A stretch of DNA of 64,000 nt from Cytophagaceae bacterium (GTDB lineage: Bacteria > Bacteroidota > Bacteroidia > Cytophagales > UBA9547). The position numbers and the translations under genes were made by a program. Numbering within the stretch: the first letter of the stretch is position 1; each line of letters begins with the position of its first letter. Location of the stretch: NCBI GenBank assembly GCA_027488865.1, contig JAIYAU010000024.1, positions 1 through 64,000 on the forward strand, read 5' to 3'. Of this stretch, positions 29,952 through 38,446 are shown piece after piece. The notes under the pieces are model-generated. The model had not been told where the DNA came from, did no database searches, and saw only the letters and a list, made by a program, of their open reading frames with translations.

Positions 29952-30334
29952 ACTCATGCTGTTTAATAACTCGTGTATAACTCTGTGAGAAAGTGTTAGC
30001 ATAACTATATTAAAATTTCAGGAGTAATCTATATGTGGATAACAATAGAAAAACCGAGATTTATTCTTAATTTACCCACAAAAAGTTATTAATAACACTA
30101 GGTATGAAAAGTGTTTAAAACTTTGGCTATTTTAATAAATACTTATAAATAAACATGTTATAAGTTGATAAACTGTTAATATCTTAAAAAAAATTAGTAT
30201 TTATTAACAAATAAAAAATCCAAATGTGAATTATAATAGTTTTCAACTTATCCACAGACCTAATAATAATGATAATAATTTGAATTACATTTTATATTAA
30301 TATTATAAACTGTGGATAACCTCAAGCATACGTC
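29952..30334. other. Candidate chromosomal replication origin (oriC)
   Basis: AT-rich intergenic region with DnaA boxes TTATCCACA (perfect) at 30034-30042 (-), 30248-30256 (+), 30311-30319 (-); near-matches 29972-29980 (-) and 30072-30080 (+). Confidence 0.65.
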
Positions 30335-32137
30335 ATGAAGTATATAATTGTATTTTTAATCATTTTATTTCAAAAAATTTCTTTTGCGCAGCCCGGAATG
30401 CTCCAGCTCGCTAATGAATATTATTCATCTGGCGAATATAAAAAGGCTAAAGTTGTTTATGAAGATTTGTTAAAAGACGAATCTAAAATGGATTTCATTT
30501 ATAACAATTATTTGCAAACACTATATAACCTAAAAGAACTTGAACTTGCTCAAAAATTTTTAAAGAAGACAGTTAAGAAATATCCCAATTATGTTATTTA
30601 TAAACTTGACTTGATCGATTGTATAGAAAAAGGAGCTCACCCTGAAGATGCCGAAAAGGTAAAAAATAAATATGCAATTGAAATTAGTAGAGATAAGAAT
30701 TCTTTGTTATTGGCTTATGAATATTTAATGGGTCAGCGTAAATATGCTTATGCAGAAACCTTGTTGTTAAAAGCTCGGGACTATGAAAGAGATCAAGTAG
30801 CATATAGTACACAACTTGCAGAAATTTATCAAAATTTAGCCCAAAAGGATAAGATGTTTGATGAAATGCTCAATCAGCTCTTTGCTGAACCTAACGTGGA
30901 GCGGATAAAGTCAAGTTTTCAAAATTTAATTCAAACCGAAGAAGATTTTAACACTTTTGAAGGTCTCTTACTTGCCAAGGTAGAACAGAATCCAGAAAAT
31001 GACAATTTGAATGAGGTATTAATATGGGCTTATGTTCAACAGAAAGATTTTAATAGTGCGTTTATTTATGCAAAAGCAATAGATAATAGAAATAAATTGC
31101 AAGGATTTCAATTACTAGATCTAGCTAAAATAGCTATGGAAAACAAGGCTTATGATGCAGTAATAAAAATGAGTGATTACGTAAAATCTAAGTATAAAGG
31201 TATAGGTACCTATTTTCAGTTTAAAATGATGGGAACTAAGGCAAAAGAGGAATTAATAAAAAACACCTACCCGATTCCATCATCAAAAATTTGGGAGTTA
31301 ATTAATGAATATAAATCACTTTGTGTTGAGCAACCCAATTCCGCTCAATGTGCTGAGGCTATTAGGAGTCAAGCTTTGTTGTATGCTTTTCAACTAGGAA
31401 AAATTGATACAGCAATAATACAATTACAAGAATTAACAAAATATCCTTATTTTGATCAGGCTTTTAAAGATAAATGCAAGCTTGATTTGGGTGATTTTTA
31501 TATTCTAAAAGAAGAATATTGGGAGGCGTCACTTATTTATTCTCAAGTAGAAAAAAGCCAAAAGGATTCACCGCTCGCTTATGAAGCGAAATTAAGAAAT
31601 GGTAAATTGTTTTATTATAAAGGAGAGTTTGAATTAGCCAAGGAGCAACTGGATGTTTTAAAATTAGCTACTTCAAGAGAAATAGCCAATGATGCTATGG
31701 ATAAAAGTATATTTATACAAGATAATTTAGGAGAAGATACCTTGGGAACAGAGTTAAGTAAAATCACCTCAATTGAACTTTTCATTTTTCAGCAAAAATA
31801 TCAAGAGGCGATTGATGCTTATATATCATTTTTGACCACCTATGCCTTAAGCACTTTAAGAGACGACGCTTTTTATGGTCTAGCTAAATTATATATAAAA
31901 ATGGGTAAATATAACGAAGCGGTTGATCAGCTCATCAAAATTTTGACTTTGCATAAAAATGAAATATTAGCTGATGATGCCCAGTTTTTGCTTGCTACCT
32001 TATACGAGGAAAAGTTACGTAACAACGAAAAAGCTATGAATGAATATAATGTAATCTTGCTTGAGTATACAGGTAGTATCTACCAAGCAGAGGCAAGAAA
32101 AAGATATAGATTTTTGAGAGGGGATAAACTTAACTAA
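30335..32137 (+). CDS. Tetratricopeptide repeat protein, secreted
   Basis: Signal peptide, multiple TPRs. Confidence 0.85.
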   Translation: MKYIIVFLIILFQKISFAQPGMLQLANEYYSSGEYKKAKVVYEDLLKDESKMDFIYNNYLQTLYNLKELELAQKFLKKTVKKYPNYVIYKLDLIDCIEKGAHPEDAEKVKNKYAIEISRDKNSLLLAYEYLMGQRKYAYAETLLLKARDYERDQVAYSTQLAEIYQNLAQKDKMFDEMLNQLFAEPNVERIKSSFQNLIQTEEDFNTFEGLLLAKVEQNPENDNLNEVLIWAYVQQKDFNSAFIYAKAIDNRNKLQGFQLLDLAKIAMENKAYDAVIKMSDYVKSKYKGIGTYFQFKMMGTKAKEELIKNTYPIPSSKIWELINEYKSLCVEQPNSAQCAEAIRSQALLYAFQLGKIDTAIIQLQELTKYPYFDQAFKDKCKLDLGDFYILKEEYWEASLIYSQVEKSQKDSPLAYEAKLRNGKLFYYKGEFELAKEQLDVLKLATSREIANDAMDKSIFIQDNLGEDTLGTELSKITSIELFIFQQKYQEAIDAYISFLTTYALSTLRDDAFYGLAKLYIKMGKYNEAVDQLIKILTLHKNEILADDAQFLLATLYEEKLRNNEKAMNEYNVILLEYTGSIYQAEARKRYRFLRGDKLN

Positions 32138-32139
32138 TA

Positions 32140-32634
32140 ATGGACACAAATTTTAACACTTCGGCGAAGATTCATCAAAATGTAGAAACACTTTTACCGA
32201 TGGTTGAGCAATGGAAAAATGAAGGGAATGAAGTAGTTTTTACAAACGGATGTTTTGATATAGTACACTTGGGTCATATAGATTACTTAGAAAAATCAAG
32301 AAATTTGGGGGATAAGCTCATAGTGGCCATCAATACTGATGCATCTGTCCAAAGAAATAAGGGCCTGTCAAGACCAATTATTGATCAAATGTCTAGGTCT
32401 CATTTGATGGCAGCCTTAGCCTTTGTAGATGCCGTGGTTATGTTCGATGAAGAAACACCATTGAACTTAATATCGAAACTAATTCCAGATATTTTGGTAA
32501 AAGGCAAAGACTACACTATTGATAAGATTGTTGGTGCCGAGATAGTGATAGATAATGGAGGTAAAGTAGAAACAATTGAACTAGTGCAGGGATATTCTAC
32601 AAGTAACTTTGTCAATAAAATTAAAAATGAATAA
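32140..32634 (+). CDS. rfaE2: D-glycero-beta-D-manno-heptose 1-phosphate adenylyltransferase-like (RfaE domain II)
   Basis: VFTNGCFDIVHLGHIDYLEKSR; NTDASVQRNKG.RPI. Confidence 0.88.
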   Translation: MDTNFNTSAKIHQNVETLLPMVEQWKNEGNEVVFTNGCFDIVHLGHIDYLEKSRNLGDKLIVAINTDASVQRNKGLSRPIIDQMSRSHLMAALAFVDAVVMFDEETPLNLISKLIPDILVKGKDYTIDKIVGAEIVIDNGGKVETIELVQGYSTSNFVNKIKNE

Positions 32635-32672
32635 ACGTTCTTTTGAAAAATTTATTTTAAATAAACATATCT

Positions 32673-34343
32673 ATGCAAGTAGAAGAACAAGAGCATAATG
32701 AACAAATAGAACCAGAAAATCTGAAGCAGTTTGTTTATGTGCATATAACTGGAAAAGACGGTCACAAAAAATTTTCTCGTCAGTTTGATGTATTTATTGA
32801 AATTATTGTTTTGATAAATGTAGTTGCGGTAGTCCTTGAGTCCTTTGAAAATATTGAGCGAGAACTGGTTGTTGTTTTTGATTTAATAGAATCTATAACT
32901 ATAGTAATTTTTTTATTAGAGTTTTTTACAAGAATTTGGATTTCTGATCTTACCCATCCTGCCCCTACCCGATGGAAGAGCTTTACGAAGTATTTATTCT
33001 CGTTTGGCACATTTATAGATATTATTTCAATTATACCATCCATTATACCATTTGTAATACCAATAGACCTAAGGCATTTAAGGATGTTAAGGTTGGTAAG
33101 GCTTTTTAGAATTTTTAAAATAGAAAAATATCTTGAGTCCATGAGGATGATAGGTAATATTCTCAAAGAAAAACGAAAGGAATTACTTGCTACACTTTTA
33201 TTGTCTTTTTCAACATTAGTAATTTCAAGTTGTTTTGTATACTACTTAGAAAAAGATGCTCAACCAGATAAGTTTTCTAATATTTTACAGGCGTTTTGGT
33301 GGGGTGTAGCCACTTTAACTACCATTGGGTATGGAGATATTTATCCAATTACACCTTTCGGTAAACTAGTTGGAGCTTTTGTGGCAATAATGGGTATTTT
33401 GATCATCGCCATTCCTACAGGTATTGTTTCTTCTTCTTTTGTACAAAAAATGGAAGAGGTAAACGTTAAAAAAAGGCTGATGCAAATAAAAAAGATGATA
33501 AAGGAGGCTTTTCACCCAAGATACGTACCAACTTTAGGTTGTGAGGTGCTACGTAGTCAGCTAAGTATAGATGCTATTAAACTCGAGCTTGAATTAGCTG
33601 AAGAGGAGATTTACAAAATAGCAGAAGGAAAAAACGAATTCAGATTTAGAAATAAACGAGTATTGGAAGATGGTCATTTATTTGACAAAACTTTTTTAGA
33701 ATATAGATTTATAAATACGGCTTATGGCACTTTTACATCAAGACCCAATAAAATCGCCCTTATATCTATAGAAAGTTTACACAAACCGAGCATTGGCTAT
33801 TTTACTTATTGTTTGGCAGAAAGCCTAAAGGCTTCTTACATGTCGAATGAGTTTTATGAGCCTGCAAACGAAGCAATTGATGAAAGCTTTGGCAATACAG
33901 GCTTAGATAAAAGTGCGGTGTTTGACTTTGGCCAACATAGTGCCTATTACGATACAGCTATTATGATGCCTAAGGGGTTCGTAGAATGGAAGCAACATTT
34001 GAAAAAATTAAAAGATAAAGGCACTAACACTTTTATTCTAATGGATACACAATCCTTGATAGAGTATAATTTTGAATTAAGCTTTTTTACCAATTCTTCT
34101 GAAGCCTTTTCCCTTGGTTTTGAGCCAAGTATAGAAGAACTAAAACGGTTTGGTGGCGTTAACCAGTTATTAGAGAAACATTATGATCCAAACAGTATCA
34201 TCCAATTCATTATTGAAACAATAGGGGCTGATGTGGTATCTTTACAAATCAAAGAGGAATTATTACTTAACGAAAAACTCTTTAAAACTGCTTCGGTTTT
34301 AGCGAATGCTTTAAAACCAGTTTTACATGTAAAAGAAGAATAG
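32673..34343 (+). CDS. Voltage-gated K+-channel-like ion transporter with long C-terminal cytosolic domain
   Basis: S4-like LRHLRMLRLVRLFRIFK; selectivity filter TLTTIGYGD. Confidence 0.9.
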   Translation: MQVEEQEHNEQIEPENLKQFVYVHITGKDGHKKFSRQFDVFIEIIVLINVVAVVLESFENIERELVVVFDLIESITIVIFLLEFFTRIWISDLTHPAPTRWKSFTKYLFSFGTFIDIISIIPSIIPFVIPIDLRHLRMLRLVRLFRIFKIEKYLESMRMIGNILKEKRKELLATLLLSFSTLVISSCFVYYLEKDAQPDKFSNILQAFWWGVATLTTIGYGDIYPITPFGKLVGAFVAIMGILIIAIPTGIVSSSFVQKMEEVNVKKRLMQIKKMIKEAFHPRYVPTLGCEVLRSQLSIDAIKLELELAEEEIYKIAEGKNEFRFRNKRVLEDGHLFDKTFLEYRFINTAYGTFTSRPNKIALISIESLHKPSIGYFTYCLAESLKASYMSNEFYEPANEAIDESFGNTGLDKSAVFDFGQHSAYYDTAIMMPKGFVEWKQHLKKLKDKGTNTFILMDTQSLIEYNFELSFFTNSSEAFSLGFEPSIEELKRFGGVNQLLEKHYDPNSIIQFIIETIGADVVSLQIKEELLLNEKLFKTASVLANALKPVLHVKEE

Positions 34344-34773
34344 TGTTTATATCAAGCTTGGTAAATTAAAAGTCCAAATTATACAGTTTTTGTAGAGTTT
34401 AAACATTAAATCCACTATATGATTCTATTGAACATAACGGGCTACCATTAAAGTCAATTTAAGATAAAATAAGATTTCCCTTATTATGGACATTTTTGAA
34501 TTGGTAAGTCCTAGCTTCGGATTAAAGGTTGCAGCTATAATATAATAGGAGAATAAGGATAATTAAAACTAGTTCGCTAGTAATTTCTTTAAGCCATAAC
34601 AACTAATCTAAAGTCCATGATTCCTTTTAATCCAAACAAAAAAGACCAATGTAAATAGCTATAAATCATATTTTTAGTAACAATTACTTTCATTAACACA
34701 CAAAACGGGTTGAAATTCGGGCAACATTACAACCTTTTACATCCAATTCGTATATTTAGAAAAAATTAGTTCT

Positions 34774-36336
34774 ATGGAATTCTTAAACACAATTTTAGAT
34801 AATATTACTTGGTGGCATATTTGTATTTTATTTTTAGTAGCCGTAGCAATTAAAGATATTTTTTTTAATAAAAAACACACGATCAAGCATAATTTTCCTG
34901 TAGTTGGAAATCTTAGGTACTTACTAGAGAAGATAGGCCCGGAGCTACGTCAATATATTGTAGCCAACAATCGTGAGGAACTTCCATTTAATAGAAGCGA
35001 CCGCTCATGGATTTATGCATCTTCCAAAAAGGAAAATAACTACCAAGGTTTTGGTACAGATCAAGATTTGTATGCGCCAGGGCACGTTTTTATTAATCCG
35101 AGCATGTTTCCGTTTTCTTTGCCTAAAAACCATCCCAACAAAAAGGACATGACCTTTGTGCCTTGTGCTAAAGTAATGGGAGAATTTAACAAGCGGAGGA
35201 GACCCTACCGTCCTTATTCTATAGTAAATATATCAGGAATGAGTTTTGGATCACTTTCTGCAAAGGCTGTTGAGTCACTTAATAAAGGTGCTTTAAAATC
35301 AGGCGCATATCAAAATACTGGAGAAGGGGCATTGTCACCATATCATCAATATGGAGCAGATATAATGTTTCATTTTGGAACTGGCTATTTTGGAGTGCGT
35401 GATGCCGACGGAAATTTTTCAATTGATAAACTCGTAGAATTGGTTGAAAAAAATCCCTTTATTCGAGCTATTGATGTGAAACTTTCTCAAGGAGCTAAGC
35501 CTGGCAAAGGAGGGGTATTGCCAGCTGCTAAAATCACGAAAGAAATAGCCGATATCAGAGGGATTCCTATGGGTAAAGATGCTTTGTCACCTGCCACCCA
35601 CAGCGAGTTTAAAAATGTACCAGAATTATTAGAATTTATTGAGAAAATAGCAGACAAAACTGGTTTGCCAGTAGGTTTTAAGTCAGCAGTTGGTAAACTT
35701 GAAATGTGGGAAGAACTTGCAGACCTTATGGTTGCAACAGGCAAAGGCCCTGATTTTATCACCATAGACGGGGGAGAAGGTGGTACAGGTGCGGCACCTC
35801 CAGCGTTTTCAGAAAGTGTATCTTTGCCATTTGTATATGCCTTTTCTAATGTTTATAAGGTATTTAAAGAAAGAGGCATTACAGATAGAATTGTTTTTTG
35901 TGTTTCTGGCAAACTTGGTTTTCCTGCCAAAGCTATGATGGCTTTTGCAATGGGTGCGGATGTTATTCATGTGGCCAGAGAGGCTATGATGTCAATAGGA
36001 TGCATTCAAGCGCAAGTTTGTCATACAAATAGATGCCCAGCTGGTGTTGCCACACAAAGTAAATGGCTACAAGGTGGAATAGACCCTGCCAATAAAGCAG
36101 AGAGGGCAAGCAATTACATTAAAAATTTAAGAAAAGAGATCTTAGAAATAACACATGCTTGTGGCTACGAACACCCTTGCCAAATGACCATGACTGACGT
36201 AGAGCTAAGTATGGGTGATAATAATCTAACAATGCCTTTACAAGCAAACCATGGCTACATAAAAGAAGTGGTAAAATTTAAGGATATGGATTCCTTACTT
36301 AACTGCGAATATTTAGGTGGGCTTGGCAAAAAATGA
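34774..36336 (+). CDS. FMN-binding glutamate synthase family protein
   Basis: NISGMSFGSLSAKAVESLNKGA; DGGEGGTGAAPP; CHTNRCPAGVATQ. Confidence 0.93.
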   Translation: MEFLNTILDNITWWHICILFLVAVAIKDIFFNKKHTIKHNFPVVGNLRYLLEKIGPELRQYIVANNREELPFNRSDRSWIYASSKKENNYQGFGTDQDLYAPGHVFINPSMFPFSLPKNHPNKKDMTFVPCAKVMGEFNKRRRPYRPYSIVNISGMSFGSLSAKAVESLNKGALKSGAYQNTGEGALSPYHQYGADIMFHFGTGYFGVRDADGNFSIDKLVELVEKNPFIRAIDVKLSQGAKPGKGGVLPAAKITKEIADIRGIPMGKDALSPATHSEFKNVPELLEFIEKIADKTGLPVGFKSAVGKLEMWEELADLMVATGKGPDFITIDGGEGGTGAAPPAFSESVSLPFVYAFSNVYKVFKERGITDRIVFCVSGKLGFPAKAMMAFAMGADVIHVAREAMMSIGCIQAQVCHTNRCPAGVATQSKWLQGGIDPANKAERASNYIKNLRKEILEITHACGYEHPCQMTMTDVELSMGDNNLTMPLQANHGYIKEVVKFKDMDSLLNCEYLGGLGKK

Positions 36337-36407
36337 TAATTCTATTTTTAACACAATTCTTGCATGACTAATGTTAAACGAATGCGTAAAGCTAGATATA
36401 CAAAAGT

Positions 36408-38264
36408 TTGAGATTTTTACGGTTAATAATTCTAAAACTAGCGTTAGTTAGCAATTTTCAAGCCTTTGCTGAAAAAGAGGTAATAATTAACCAGCAAGAA
36501 AGTCAATACATTACAAGTGATGATTTTTCGATTTTAGAAGATTCCAACAACGCCTTCAATGTTCAATACCTCGCGTTACTTCCCAGAAATGCGTTTAATT
36601 TTGAGGTTGCTAACTTTAAAAAAAATCATCACCAACACCTATGGCTAAGGCTTGACATAAATAATAAATTAGCCACCAACGATCGTTGGTTGTTAGAAAT
36701 TTATAACCAAAGAGCCAATGAATTAGAACTTTATGTGTTTAACGACCAAGGTAAATATTACAGCCTAGATACAATTGGTTCGGACATTCCATTTTATAAA
36801 CGTTCTTTAATAAATCGTTTTCCACTATTTGAGATACCTATTCGCCCTGGTACTAATGTGATTTTTATTAAATACTATTCCAAGCACCACTTAGGCCTAA
36901 ATGCCCAAATTTTAACGGCTAAAAGCTACATCAATAGCGCAAACATTTACCACTTTTTAATTGGCGGCTTTTATTTTGTGCTACTTCTCTTGATTTTGTA
37001 TAATTTACTTTTCTTTATCTCTACCAGAGATCAATTGTATTTATATTATTGCTTTTTCGTGTTTTCTGCTGGGTTAGATTGCCTTCGTGTAGATCAAATG
37101 GGGTTTGCGCTGTTGTGGCCAGGTTTTCCACAATTTAATTATTATGTAGACGAATATGCTAGAACATTATTTGTTTTCGCACTCGTTACCTATGCCAGCA
37201 ACTTTTTGCAAATAAGTAAACTAAGTGTGAAACTTTCTTACTGGATTAAATCCGTTCTTGTTGTGTATACTGTCCAGCAAATAGTTTTTAGCGAGGTTTT
37301 TCCAAGTTTTGAGGCTGCCTTACCCATTAGTACTGTGCTACTTTTTATACTTATAGGCAGTATTATGTATGCTGCAATACTTAAAAGAAAGAGCGCGCAA
37401 CAATCTGTTAATTTATTTTTGATTGGCTACTCCTCTATTTCTTTGGGAGTAATTGTAACTTATTTATTTTATAATGGCATTATCCCCGGGCATCAGGTAG
37501 TATATTTTATCTTGTTTTATGGAATTAGCATCGATACTGTAATGTTTTCATTTGCCTTAAGTGCGCGGCTAAAACAAGAACGGATTACAAAAGAATTGGC
37601 ATTAAAGGCAGAAAATATTGCAAATCAAAAGGTGATCATAGAAATGCAAAGAAATGAAACACTTTTGAACAAAGTTAATACTGAACTTGAAGCCAAAGTA
37701 CAAGAGCGAACCGTTGATTTAACCCTTGCCAATGCCAAACTGGCCGAGCAAGCACAAATAATAAATCAGTGGAACGCTCAATTGGATAAAACCAACTGGG
37801 AGTTAAATAAAGAGATCAAAAATTTAAATACAAACAGGGTTTTGTTTAAAAACCCTTCCTATAAAGAAGTTTTGGAGTCATTCCCTAGCAAATTAGAATG
37901 TTTAAAATTTATTGCAAACCTAAAGTGGCCAAACGGATTTGTATGTCGTAAATGTGGCAATGTCAAAGAAATTAAAACCGCGGAATTTTTGACCAAACGT
38001 TGCTCTAAATGTGGCACCATAGAATCTGTGACAGCTAACACCTTATTTCATAAACTAAAGTTTCCTATAGAAAAGGCTTTTTATCTAGTGTACATCGTTT
38101 ATGTGCAAAAAGAGCAATGCAATATAAGCGAAATATCAAGAGAGATAGACCTCAATTACAAAACCTGTCTTCACTTTAGTGAAAAAATAAGTGAGGCAAT
38201 TTTAATCCACCAAAAGGCTGGCAAAAAGCTAAAAAGTTGGGAAGAAATAGTTCTTGATAATTAA
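36408..38264 (+). CDS. 7TMR-DISM sensor fused via coiled coil to an IS1595-type transposase zinc-ribbon/HTH domain
   Basis: N-terminal DISMED2-like domain, seven TM region, coiled coil, then WPNGFVCRKCG...RCSKCGTIESVTANTLFHKLKFPIEKAFYLVYIVYVQKEQCNISEISREIDLNYKTCLHF. Confidence 0.85.
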   Translation: MRFLRLIILKLALVSNFQAFAEKEVIINQQESQYITSDDFSILEDSNNAFNVQYLALLPRNAFNFEVANFKKNHHQHLWLRLDINNKLATNDRWLLEIYNQRANELELYVFNDQGKYYSLDTIGSDIPFYKRSLINRFPLFEIPIRPGTNVIFIKYYSKHHLGLNAQILTAKSYINSANIYHFLIGGFYFVLLLLILYNLLFFISTRDQLYLYYCFFVFSAGLDCLRVDQMGFALLWPGFPQFNYYVDEYARTLFVFALVTYASNFLQISKLSVKLSYWIKSVLVVYTVQQIVFSEVFPSFEAALPISTVLLFILIGSIMYAAILKRKSAQQSVNLFLIGYSSISLGVIVTYLFYNGIIPGHQVVYFILFYGISIDTVMFSFALSARLKQERITKELALKAENIANQKVIIEMQRNETLLNKVNTELEAKVQERTVDLTLANAKLAEQAQIINQWNAQLDKTNWELNKEIKNLNTNRVLFKNPSYKEVLESFPSKLECLKFIANLKWPNGFVCRKCGNVKEIKTAEFLTKRCSKCGTIESVTANTLFHKLKFPIEKAFYLVYIVYVQKEQCNISEISREIDLNYKTCLHFSEKISEAILIHQKAGKKLKSWEEIVLDN

Positions 38265-38446
38265 ATACCTAAATAATTATTTTTATTCATTTTAGAACAA
38301 ATTAGACACTTTTTGCTTGATAACTAGCTACCAAAATATACGGATTATTTACCTTAAAGTCTCTTGAAAAACGTCTATTTATTCTTCTAAAAACCACATA
38401 CCTTTCACGATCTACGTAAGTTTGCATCAAGTTATACTTCAAACTC

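Noticed and set aside
34344-34773. Possible RNA gene in a 430-bp intergenic gap
   Set aside because: No convincing hairpin, tRNA or known RNA motif seen by eye
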